NCBI GenBank assembly: GCA_965248955.1
Contig: OZ252212.1
Span: 310,001-374,000, forward strand
Direction: 5' to 3'
DNA from: DAOUJH01 sp965248955
GTDB taxonomy: Bacteria > Chloroflexota > Dehalococcoidia > Lucifugimonadales > QGNO01
Length of the DNA: 64,000 nucleotides
The notes under the pieces were generated by a model. The model did not search any database and was not told where the DNA came from. It was given only the letters and a program-made list of their open reading frames with translations. This document shows positions 8,173 through 15,726 of this stretch, piece after piece; position 1 is the first letter of the stretch; the number at the start of each line of letters is the position of its first letter. The translations under genes were made by a program, and so were the position numbers.

Positions 8173-8508
8173 CTGAACAAATATCTCGTCATCTACCACG
8201 GGTCGATCGCTGCGGAAGAGCAGATGAAGGACGCGACGCCGGAAGACATGAAGAGCGGCATGGAGGCGTGGATGGCCTGGGCAGAGCAGTGCGGGGACGG
8301 GCTGGTTGACCTCGGCTCTCCCCTGAGCGGTGGCCGAAAGGTCTCCGATTCCGGGCACTCGGCCAGCCAGAGAAGCGTGGTCGGTTACTCCATCCTGCAG
8401 GCGGAGGACATGGAGGGAGCCCTGGCCCTGCTGGAGGGCCACCCTCACATGGGATGGGCAGAGGGTTGTGAAATCGAAGTTCACGAATGCCTCCCCCTGC
8501 CTGGATAG
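8173..8508 (+). CDS. YCII-related small protein, probable CTG start
   Basis: About 111 residues of the YCII-related / dimeric alpha-beta barrel type: NKYLVIYHG at the start, GSPLSGGRKV in the middle, and the repeated-element-like GYSILQAEDMEGALALLEGHPH at the end. Family members are small enzymes or regulators of unknown substrate. No ATG, GTG or TTG lies at a sensible place; GGAGG at 8162-8166 is followed 6 bases later by CTG at 8173, which matches the expected N-terminus. The frame is open further upstream, but through repeat sequence. It ends 6 bases before the next gene, so the two are probably co-transcribed. Confidence 0.75.
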   Translation: MNKYLVIYHGSIAAEEQMKDATPEDMKSGMEAWMAWAEQCGDGLVDLGSPLSGGRKVSDSGHSASQRSVVGYSILQAEDMEGALALLEGHPHMGWAEGCEIEVHECLPLPG

Positions 8509-8514
8509 GAGAAC

Positions 8515-8931
8515 ATGACAGAGCAGAACGATTGGAACCGGCAGGTCATCGAGGAGTTTAGGAACAATCAAGGAAGAGTCGGCGGAATGTTTGAGGGTGC
8601 CCCTCTCCTCCTTCTCCACACCGTGGGAGCTAAGAGCGGCAAGCCCAGGGCCAATCCCCTGATGTACCTTCCCGATGGTGACCGATGGGTGGTGTTCGCA
8701 TCCAAGGGGGGTGCCCCCACCAATCCCGACTGGTATCACAACCTCGTGGCTAACCCCCAGATAAGCATTGAAGTAGGAACGGACACCTTCGAGGTCACCG
8801 CCACCGTCGCCCAAGGCGAGGAGCGGGACAACCTGTACAGCCGCCAAGCGGATCTCTATCCTCAATTTGCTGATTATGAAAGGAAGACCACACGCAAGAT
8901 CCCGGTGGTGGTTCTGACCCGACATTGTTGA
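8515..8931 (+). CDS. Deazaflavin (F420)-dependent nitroreductase family protein
   Basis: A 138-residue protein of the nitroreductase / DUF385 (Ddn-like) split-beta-barrel family. The diagnostic stretches are LLLLHTVGAKSGKPRANPL, VVFASKGGAPTNPDWYHNL and the closing IPVVVLTR. Relatives in Actinobacteria and Chloroflexota use cofactor F420 to reduce quinones or nitro compounds; use of F420 here is inferred from the family. It starts 6 bases after the YCII-like gene and likely shares its transcript. Confidence 0.9.
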   Translation: MTEQNDWNRQVIEEFRNNQGRVGGMFEGAPLLLLHTVGAKSGKPRANPLMYLPDGDRWVVFASKGGAPTNPDWYHNLVANPQISIEVGTDTFEVTATVAQGEERDNLYSRQADLYPQFADYERKTTRKIPVVVLTRHC

Positions 8932-9183
8932 CGATCAAGCGACGCAGCGGCTAACCCCACCCACTTGCCCATAGGGGAGGCGTTAGTGAGGCTCTTGACT
9001 ACTTCAGCTTCAGAGCCATAGTGGGGTTGGTCTCGTCGGAGATGCTTCCGGCAGTCTAGGAAATGGTCTGAACAAGCCTAACGTCACTCCCCAGGTGCGC
9101 GCTGTTTTAGAGATGGGGGGTTGCTTGATTTCAGGGCCGTCCCAAGCGCCTGTGACAGAGGCCCACAAGTTGGAGGTGTTCAG
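8932..9183. other. Intergenic region upstream of interrupted lipoprotein gene
   Basis: No supported gene or repeat. It ends with a strong GGAGG ribosome-binding site (9172-9176) for the GTG start at 9184. Confidence 0.5.
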
Positions 9184-9890
9184 GTGAAACAGCCCATGCT
9201 CATCGGGTTGCTGGTCATTGTGTCGCTACTCGCGGTGGCCTGTGAAAGTGCGGAATCACCCAACACTCCTACCTTCTCTTACCCGGATGAACCAGTGACC
9301 ATACAGACTCCCCTAAGCGACACTCCCGCACCCACTCCCTCGACAACTCAGGAGGCGGTGGAGGATCACATACTCGACCCTACATATGCGGCATTCATGG
9401 TAGAGGTACTGGGCCGAGAGCGATCGAAGGCCCGGCAGAGAGGAGACGATGACCTAGCAGAGTGCCTTTCGCTGATAATTGATATCTATGCCCGTGGGGT
9501 CGCTCCAGGCCAGGACCCGGATGAATTCTGCGAGTTTGGAGGCTCATATAGCATGCAAACACCCCAACCCTCCCGAATGTCCACCGGTTTCCACTCCGTT
9601 TCAGCAGAGGAACTCGCCAGAGCTTACGTGACTGACCCAACCAGCGCAGATGCTGCGTACCATGGCCAAGACCTATCGGTGACTGGTAGAGTCCTTTCCG
9701 TCACGCACCTGTACCCAGGCGCAGCGCTTGTCCTACTGGTAGGACACGACGACCTGAACGTTGGTTGCTTCCCTGGGGCATGGTGGAACTATCGCGACCT
9801 TAGCGGCCCAGTGAGGTGGACCCCAAAATTCGGACAGGTGGCTAAGAGAGAGTCCCGCTCCTAAAATAGGACGGAAACAAGGAGCAGGAC

Positions 9891-10175
9891 ATGAAGCAAA
9901 CACGTAAGAAGCACAGCCCAGTCTTCAAGGCCAAAGTGGCTTTGGCCGCGCTCCAGGGGGAGCACACCATTGCAGAGCTAGCCAGCCGGTTTGAAGTCCA
10001 CCCGAGCCAGATCCATGCCTGGAAGAAGGCCTTGACTCAGGGGGCGCCGCACCTCTTTGAAAATGGTGCTGGACGCCAGGAGAAGGACCAAGAGGTCCTC
10101 ACTGCCCAGCTCTACCAACAGATTGGGCAGCTCAAGGTGGAACGGGATTTTTTGTCACGGAGCTTCGGGTTGTGA
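9891..10175 (+). CDS. IS3-family transposase OrfA
   Basis: A 94-residue HTH_Tnp_1-type protein that binds the element ends. It opens with a basic stretch (KQTRKKHSPVFKAKVALAAL), and the helix-turn-helix lies at about residues 25-45 (TIAELASRFEVHPSQIHAWKK). The C-terminus has a leucine-zipper-like heptad region (LTAQLYQQIGQLKVERDFL). It begins 74 bases inside the left end, with an AAGGAG-like ribosome-binding site (ACAAGGAGC). It overlaps orfB by four bases and can also be fused to it by frameshifting. Confidence 0.93.
   Translation: MKQTRKKHSPVFKAKVALAALQGEHTIAELASRFEVHPSQIHAWKKALTQGAPHLFENGAGRQEKDQEVLTAQLYQQIGQLKVERDFLSRSFGL
10148..10154 (+). promoter_or_regulatory. Probable -1 programmed frameshift site of the IS3 transposase
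   Basis: The heptamer T TTT TTG fits the X XXY YYZ slippery pattern in the orfA frame (GAT TTT TTG). A -1 slip joins orfA to the orfB frame, which is open here and gives the expected joining peptide FFVTELRVVSRSQRRAM. IS3 elements commonly make the OrfAB transposase this way. No downstream structure was evaluated. Confidence 0.65.
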
Positions 10176-11074
10176 GCCGGTCCCAACGCCGGGCCATGAT
10201 TGACCGAGAAGAACCGAAGCTGTCTCTGGTGCGCCAGTGCGCCTTGCTGGGTATCAGCCGCTCCTCGTTGTACTACCTGCCAACCGAGGCCGGCGCCGAG
10301 GACTTGGAGTTGATGGCCCTCATAGACCAACAGTACCTGAAGACACCTTTCTACGGCTCCAGAAGGATGACTGCCTGGCTCAGAAATCACGGACACCAGG
10401 TCAACCGCAAGCGGGTCCGCCGGCTGATGCAGCTGATAGGCCTGGAGGCCATCTACCGGCGTCCCAACACCAGCAAGCCAAACCCAGGGCATAAGGTCTA
10501 TCCATACCTGCTCAGGGGGCTGGAGATCAACCGGGTCAACCAGGTGTGGGCCACCGACATCACCTACATACCCATGGCTCGGGGTTTCCTCTACTTGGTG
10601 GCCATCATGGACTGGCACAGCCGCTACGTGCTGGCCTGGCGGCTGTCCAACACCCTGGAGGTAGACTTCTGTGTTGCGGCTCTGGAAGAGGCCTTGAGCA
10701 AGGGTCGGCCACAGATCTTCAACACCGACCAGGGCAGCCAGTTCACCAGCGAGGCCTTCACCAGCATGCTGCTGGCGCAAGGCGTTCAAGTGAGCATGGA
10801 CGGCAGGGGCCGGTGCATGGACAACGTCTTCGTGGAACGGCTGTGGCGCAGCATCAAGTACGAGGAGGTGTACCTGAAGGCATACCAAAATGGGACTGAG
10901 GCCAGAAAGGGGATTGGGGCTTATCTGGCCTTCTACAACCAAGAGCGGCCCCATCAAGCCCTGGGCTATCGGTCACCGGGTCAGGTGTTCCAAGCAGTGA
11001 GCCCACAAAGGTGTTTACTGGAACATCCACAAGCCTTACCATCGGATGAAGGTTACGAGACACCCCAGCGGTAG
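10172..11074 (+). CDS. IS3-family transposase OrfB (DDE integrase core)
   Basis: A 300-residue catalytic subunit (IstB/rve-type integrase). The HTH_21 region is at about 1-90 (SRSSLYYLP, FYGSRRMTAWLR) and the integrase core at about 115-270. The acidic triad is visible as D in VWATDITYIP, D in IFNTDQGSQFTS and E in DNVFVERLWRSIKYEEVY. The GTG at 10172 overlaps the orfA stop (GTGA); the main active product is probably the OrfAB fusion made by -1 frameshifting. The gene is full length, so the element may still be active. Confidence 0.93.
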   Translation: MSRSQRRAMIDREEPKLSLVRQCALLGISRSSLYYLPTEAGAEDLELMALIDQQYLKTPFYGSRRMTAWLRNHGHQVNRKRVRRLMQLIGLEAIYRRPNTSKPNPGHKVYPYLLRGLEINRVNQVWATDITYIPMARGFLYLVAIMDWHSRYVLAWRLSNTLEVDFCVAALEEALSKGRPQIFNTDQGSQFTSEAFTSMLLAQGVQVSMDGRGRCMDNVFVERLWRSIKYEEVYLKAYQNGTEARKGIGAYLAFYNQERPHQALGYRSPGQVFQAVSPQRCLLEHPQALPSDEGYETPQR

Positions 11075-11266
11075 ACTCTCTTATTTTAGCCTCACCGCTG
11101 TCCTGATGATGGGGTCCACTTGACAGTGACCATGTTCGGAGTAGGCGAAGGACTAAAATTCTCCATGGGCGCTGACGGTGGAGTTGTTAGCCTAACGCAC
11201 TGCGAGGTGGTTCGCCCGGGAGAGCCCACGCCCACTGGACGACCTTCTCCCAAGCCAACTCCATAG

Positions 11267-11517
11267 ATACCACGCTGTAAGTCGTCAGCGATAGCGGGAC
11301 ACTTGAATGGCAGAAAAATCAGTGAGTTGAGGTTAAGTGAGCGCAGCAAAGCAATCTCGCAGTGACGCGGCCGTCATTCTGAGCAAAGCGAAGAATCTCT
11401 TAGCACAACAAACTAGGCCGCAAACTCCGTCCACCTGTCCGTTTGCCCGCATGCCCCACGTTTGCCCCCAACAGCAGTCAGTGATACCCTCCACCCAAAC
11501 CCATCGGGGAGACGCGC
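11267..11517. repeat. Intergenic stretch with dispersed repeats
   Basis: No gene. It contains a short piece of the GCGAGG...AAGCAATC family (about 11338-11370) and a GTCATTCTGAGCAAAGCGAAGAATCTCT repeat (about 11374-11401). The last 60 bases lead into the SDR gene. Confidence 0.6.
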
Positions 11518-12627
11518 ATGAAAGCCCTAGTCATCGGAGGAACCGGACCATCCGGCCCTCACCTCGTCAACGGCCTCCTGGAGCGCCGCTACCAGGTTGC
11601 CGTACTGCACGGTGGACAGCACGAGGCCGAATTCGACGCGGACGTTGAGCACATCCACGCCGATCCTCACTTCAAGGAGACGCTGGAAGAGGGCCTGGCG
11701 AACCGCACCTTCGACCTTGCGGTTGCCACCTATGGCAGAATCCGCATTGTGGCCGACGTCCTCAAGGGCAAGACCCAACGCCTGATCACCGTGGGCGGCG
11801 GCGGAGTCTACGCCCGGAGCAACGACGACCGATGGGGCCCTCTCGGCTCCCCGCCAATGGTGACGGAGGACAGCCCGCTGAGCCAGGACCCCAACGGGCC
11901 ACGTCTCTCCTACATGATGTGGGTTACGGAGCAGACGGTCATGCAGTCCCACCAAGACGGTTACTACAGCGCCGCCATCTTCAGATACCCCCAGATATAC
12001 GGGCCCAACGCTCCCGCCAATCCCGAATGGAGCATAGTGCGGCGGTTGCTGGACGGCAGGAAGCACGTCGTCGTCCCCAATACAGCCGCGCCGCGCCGGC
12101 GAGCCTTCGGCAAGAACGCCGCTCACGCGCTTCTGCTCGGTGTCGACAAGCCGGAGGAGTCGTCGGGGCAAATCTACAACGTCAGGGAGGACGCTCAATA
12201 CTCCCAGCGCCAGATCGTCGAGTTCATCATCAAGCTCATGGGCCGCGACTGCGAGATAGTGGAGATGCCGCCTGCGCTGGCAAGCAGAGTGTACAGAGGC
12301 AGCGGAGCTCCCGCGGTAGAAGGTGTCGTCAATTACGACATCACCAAGATCAAGAGCCGGCTAGGATATAGCGACGTCGTCCCAGTGAGCAGCGCCCTTG
12401 CCTGTTCCGTCGAGTGGCTGCTGGAGAACAGGCCCGAGCCCGGGGGAGAGATCGAGATGCAGCTTGGCGACCCCTTCGCCTATGAAGCGGAGGACGCCCT
12501 TGTCGCCGCTTACAGGGAAGGAGCCGCCCTATTGGAGACGGTACAGTTCCCGGAGGTGCGCTCAGGCCACATGTACAGGCACCCCAGGCAACCTGGAGAA
12601 GCCTGGGCGCCGCCCAGCCGTTCTTGA
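11518..12627 (+). CDS. NAD-dependent epimerase/dehydratase (extended SDR)
   Basis: A 369-residue Rossmann-fold protein. The N-terminal dinucleotide motif is GGTGPSGPHLV (residues 7-17). An extended-SDR layout follows, with an RYPQIYGP substrate-loop segment near 158-165 and AFGKNAAHALLLG. The catalytic YxxxK is not canonical: YMMWVTEQ takes its place, so the usual Lys is missing and activity may differ from typical epimerases. The start is ATG 11518. A MaoC-like dehydratase gene begins 51 bases downstream on the same strand, suggesting a two-gene catabolic operon. The substrate is unknown. Confidence 0.85.
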   Translation: MKALVIGGTGPSGPHLVNGLLERRYQVAVLHGGQHEAEFDADVEHIHADPHFKETLEEGLANRTFDLAVATYGRIRIVADVLKGKTQRLITVGGGGVYARSNDDRWGPLGSPPMVTEDSPLSQDPNGPRLSYMMWVTEQTVMQSHQDGYYSAAIFRYPQIYGPNAPANPEWSIVRRLLDGRKHVVVPNTAAPRRRAFGKNAAHALLLGVDKPEESSGQIYNVREDAQYSQRQIVEFIIKLMGRDCEIVEMPPALASRVYRGSGAPAVEGVVNYDITKIKSRLGYSDVVPVSSALACSVEWLLENRPEPGGEIEMQLGDPFAYEAEDALVAAYREGAALLETVQFPEVRSGHMYRHPRQPGEAWAPPSRS

Positions 12628-12678
12628 CTCGCTAACCCGCCGGGCTTATCATCCACTCAAGCGAGGAGGGAAGAAACC

Positions 12679-14046
12679 ATGACAACTACCAGCGAGAGCT
12701 TTGAAAGCCTAGTCGACGAGTTCAGGCGGCTTTCTCACGAAGACCTCGAAAATGAGGTCATCGGAGAAGGATACCCGCTCGATATGTACCTCTACCCAGG
12801 CACCTCTCAGCCCTACGACGCCTCAGGCCCACCATACAAGAGCCCCTGGGTGCTCACCGAACCCTTGATCAAAGCCTACGCCGCCAGTATAGGCGACGAC
12901 AACCCCCTCTACACCGACCCCGAATACGCCAAGAGCGGCCCCTACGGATGCCTCATCGCCCCAGGCACCGCTCTCATCATGGCCAGAAACGCCATGTGGC
13001 ACGGCGCTCGTCGCGTCGGCGGCTGGCCCATCGCCAACTTCCACTCCGGCACCGCTTGGGAGTTCTTCGACGTCCTCCGCGTCGGCACCGGATTCAAGAC
13101 CTCATCAGTGGGCAAGGAGATCATCGAAAAGCCAGGTGCACACGGCAACCTCTTCTTCTTCATCACTGACGTCAACTACTGGGACATGCGCGGCGACCTC
13201 CTCGGCAAGTGCTACGGTACTCTCATCATGGTCCCTCGCGAAGAGATGGGCACCGGTAGAGCTATGTCCGTGGAGCGACTCGGCGAGCGCATGATGTACG
13301 AGCGAAACGTCCCCAAGCTCAACGCCGAGCAGGTAGAGGAGATCTTAGACCTCATGGAGAAGGCCAGACCCAGGGGCAAGGAGATACTCTACTGGGAGGA
13401 CGTCAACGAGGGTGACAAGCTACCCACTTTCATCATCCCGCCATGGACGGACCAGGACTGGACGTCCATGTTCCACATCCGCAACGGCCCTCCAATGTTC
13501 GGATACAACTTCGAGGGCGGCCACAGGATGCGCCGGCACATTAGGCACGAGGGATTCGGCGGCTTTGCCTACACCCACCCCGTCTCACGCTGGCCCTGGA
13601 GCGCCGCCGACGAGCACGGCGACGCCCTAATGGCCGCCTACCGCGGCCAGGCTCTCCCCTTCGACTGGGGCGGCCAGAGGTCTCAGATTCCTCAGGCCCT
13701 GATGAGCAACTGGATGGGCGATCACGGCTTCATCCGCCGCCTACAGATGGCTCTGCGCAGACCCTTCTACTACTCCGATATCGGCCTCTACAACGGCGAG
13801 GTCACCAAGAAGTTCACGGAGGTGCAGAAGGGCGAACCAGGCGAGGGCGCCGTGGACGGCGAGCGCACCTACCACGCCGTCGGCATCAAGTACGAGGGAC
13901 GCAACCAGGAGGACCAGGTCTTCGTACAGGGCACCTCCACCGTCTACCTGCCATCACGTGAAAGCGGCATGGTGCAGCTCCCCATCCCGCACGTGGCCAA
14001 GCCCCCAGCCATCCCCTACGAGACCTTCTACCGCGACTGGTACTAG
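12679..14046 (+). CDS. MaoC-like/FAS1-type double-hotdog dehydratase family protein
   Basis: A 455-residue protein with two hotdog-like halves. The N-terminal half carries DDNPLYTDPEYA and the nearby GPYGCLIAPGTAL segment, typical of MaoC/FAS1-like acyl dehydratases. The C-terminal half carries an SNWMGDHGFIRRL block (about 335-347) followed by NGEVTKKFTEV. Relatives hydrate or dehydrate enoyl-CoA or acid intermediates. A clear paralogue is encoded at 57609-58757, and both sit beside SDR or CoA-transferase genes, which fits an acyl-CoA catabolic role. The ATG at 12679 has GGAGGG about 9 bases upstream. The gene is followed by a strong hairpin. Confidence 0.85.
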   Translation: MTTTSESFESLVDEFRRLSHEDLENEVIGEGYPLDMYLYPGTSQPYDASGPPYKSPWVLTEPLIKAYAASIGDDNPLYTDPEYAKSGPYGCLIAPGTALIMARNAMWHGARRVGGWPIANFHSGTAWEFFDVLRVGTGFKTSSVGKEIIEKPGAHGNLFFFITDVNYWDMRGDLLGKCYGTLIMVPREEMGTGRAMSVERLGERMMYERNVPKLNAEQVEEILDLMEKARPRGKEILYWEDVNEGDKLPTFIIPPWTDQDWTSMFHIRNGPPMFGYNFEGGHRMRRHIRHEGFGGFAYTHPVSRWPWSAADEHGDALMAAYRGQALPFDWGGQRSQIPQALMSNWMGDHGFIRRLQMALRRPFYYSDIGLYNGEVTKKFTEVQKGEPGEGAVDGERTYHAVGIKYEGRNQEDQVFVQGTSTVYLPSRESGMVQLPIPHVAKPPAIPYETFYRDWY

Positions 14047-14055
14047 ACCGCATTC

Positions 14056-14098
14056 AAGAGGAGGTGTGCAGACTGTTGAAGTCTGCACACCTCCTCTT
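14056..14098. terminator. Strong stem-loop between convergent genes
   Basis: A perfect 18-bp stem (14056-14073 paired with 14081-14098, arms beginning AAGAGGAGGTG) closed by a 7-base loop. It sits 9 bases past the MaoC-like stop and ahead of the convergent MFS gene. There is no long T-run, but the stem opens AAGA and closes TCTT, so it could end transcription from both sides. Confidence 0.6.
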
Positions 14099-14292
14099 CG
14101 CACCCCTTCGTACCCTGTCATTCTGAGCACAGCGAAGAATCTCTGGCGCCTGCCAACAGCGTTCACCCAGATGACCATGCGGAGGCCCCCACCCTCGTCA
14201 TGCTCGCGCATGCGGGCATCCAGGGACGGCTCGGGGACAAGGGGCCGCTCACCCTGAGCTTGTCGAAGGGAGTGAGCGGGGTACCGCCCCCA
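14099..14292. repeat. Cluster of three dispersed repeats
   Basis: In order: a GTCATTCTGAGCACAGCGAAGAATCTCT repeat (about 14118-14145), a GTCATGCTCGCGCATGCGGGCATCCAGG palindrome (about 14198-14224) of the family targeted by the IS30 element, and a CCGCTCACCCTGAG...GTGAGCGG hairpin repeat (about 14247-14281). No gene. Confidence 0.65.
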
Positions 14293-15534
14293 TCAAAGCC
14301 GCCTCATCTCCTTGGCAAAGTACGTCCAGACGGCGGTTATCACCAGGCCGGAAACAGCCATTAGCCCAACCGCCTGGCTGGGACTGAGCTGCTCAGCCAG
14401 CACGCCAAGCATGATCCCCCCAATCGGTTCCGCCCCAATCGCCAGGCTCAGAATACCCATCGCCCTGCCGCGCATCTCATCTCTGGCCGAGATCAGTATC
14501 AACGTAGCCTGCATCGTTCCAAATCCCGATGTCGTCGCGCCGGCCAGCATGAGCAAAGCCAGAGAGAGCGGGAAGGAAGTCGATAAAGAGAACACGGCCA
14601 GAATACCCATCGACAACAGCGTGCCGCCGTAGTAGTAGACCGACTTTCGCTGAATGTTCCCCCGGCTGGCTATGAACGTTGCTCCAACCAGAGAACCTAC
14701 GCCGGAAGCTCCACCCAGAAGCCCCATGGCGGCCGGCTCCACCTCCAGCACCTTCTCCGCGAATACCGGGATCATCGGCATGAAGCAGAAGAAGGCCACG
14801 TTCATCAGCACCGTGACGCCCAGCACCCCCACCATCGCCCTGCTCTTTGAGACTTCGCGGAACCCTTCCGATATGAAGGCCAGGGTCTGCTTCAAGCTGA
14901 TGTTGGCTTTTTGGCGAAGCTGCGGTTTCACCCTGATGATCAACACCACTGCCGCAACGTAGAAGACCGCTATCAACGAGTATATGAAGGCCGCATTGGC
15001 AAAGCCGTCCTCGGGGATGACGTCCAACAGGACGCCGGCTAGGACGGGCCCCACTAGGACCGCCACCGTCATGTTTACCGTGTCCAGCGACACTGCCGAC
15101 GTCAGCATCTCCTTGCCCACTATGTCGATGACAAACGTTCTGCGGACCACCATGTCCACGTTGAAGGAAACTCCGATGAGGAAGTTTATGGCCAGGATAC
15201 GGGGCGCCGTCGCCGTCTCGGAGAACACGAGCGCCGCCAGCAGCGCGAAGAGCAGCGCGTTCGCTATGAAGGCAACGGCGATTACGCTGCGCCGGTCGTA
15301 AGCATCCGCTATGACCCCGGTGAAGACGCCCATGAACGTCTGTGGGAGGAGAAAGGCGACTCCGGCCATCTGGGTCAGGAAGATGGAGTCGGTGAGCTTG
15401 AGCACCAGGTACCCGGAAACCAGCACCGCTATCCAGCGGGCCATCATGGCGAAGAGACCCGCCGCCCACAGCAGACGATAGTCTCTGTTGGCTATTACCT
15501 GAACGATCGGTCTTCTACTGGGAGCTGAGACCAT
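14293..15534 (-). CDS. MFS transporter (EntS/MFS_3-like exporter)
   Basis: A 413-residue integral membrane protein with about 12 hydrophobic segments. It begins with NRDYRLLWAAGLFAMMARWI, typical of the MFS_3 / enterobactin-exporter-like group. The A-motif-like loop GVIADAYDRRSVI lies between helices 2 and 3 (about residues 72-85), with a second at RGRAMGILSLAIGAEPIGG. It probably exports a small molecule by proton antiport; the substrate is unknown. It is convergent with the MaoC-like gene and divergent from the pyrophosphatase gene, with 192 bases between the latter two starts. Confidence 0.9.
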   Translation of the reverse strand: MVSAPSRRPIVQVIANRDYRLLWAAGLFAMMARWIAVLVSGYLVLKLTDSIFLTQMAGVAFLLPQTFMGVFTGVIADAYDRRSVIAVAFIANALLFALLAALVFSETATAPRILAINFLIGVSFNVDMVVRRTFVIDIVGKEMLTSAVSLDTVNMTVAVLVGPVLAGVLLDVIPEDGFANAAFIYSLIAVFYVAAVVLIIRVKPQLRQKANISLKQTLAFISEGFREVSKSRAMVGVLGVTVLMNVAFFCFMPMIPVFAEKVLEVEPAAMGLLGGASGVGSLVGATFIASRGNIQRKSVYYYGGTLLSMGILAVFSLSTSFPLSLALLMLAGATTSGFGTMQATLILISARDEMRGRAMGILSLAIGAEPIGGIMLGVLAEQLSPSQAVGLMAVSGLVITAVWTYFAKEMRRL

Positions 15535-15726
15535 GAAATCTCACGTTGAAAGGTTTTCTGCTAACCATTGTATCCACGACGGCCCTCTAGTCCAGTGTCC
15601 ACACCAATTTCCTCCTTCGCCCGCCTGCCGTATTGACCCTCGGTTTACCTGATGATACAGTCCCCAACTGGCAATCAGCCTGCCATTCACACGGCCAATC
15701 ACTGACGTTGTAAGGAGCAACACTTA

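Larger units (their letters stand above)
9817..11118 (+). mobile_element. IS3-family insertion sequence (about 1302 bp)
   Basis: The ends are inverted repeats starting TGGACCCCA; the left reads on as AAATTCGGACAG and the right, inverted, as TCATCAGGACAG, followed by a shared GGCTAA block. It contains overlapping orfA and orfB of an IS3-family transposase in the same direction. No clean 3-4 bp target duplication is visible beside the termini, so the exact ends may be off by a base or two, or flanking bases have changed. It splits a lipoprotein gene. Confidence 0.9.
9184..11266 (+). pseudogene. Lipoprotein with OB-fold-like C-terminus, interrupted by IS3-family element
   Basis: GTG 9184, preceded by GGAGG, begins a lipoprotein signal (LLVIVSLLAVAC, Cys about residue 19) and a Pro/Thr-rich linker. 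A helical part follows, then a beta-rich segment (DLSVTGRVLSV...LVLLVGHDDLNVGCF) of the type seen in tRNA_anti-like/OB-fold lipoproteins. The frame runs into the insertion sequence at 9817. On the far side, bases 11120-11266 encode the missing end (LTVTMFGVGEGLKF...LTHCEVV, then a Pro/Thr tail and stop), which completes the usual ...VxVxGxxxG...LxxC pattern. The gene was therefore intact before the insertion. A truncated secreted product is possible. Confidence 0.85.

Noticed and set aside
10112..10957. 281-codon frame antisense to the IS3 orfB
   Set aside because: Overlaps the well-supported transposase and shows no recognisable domain.
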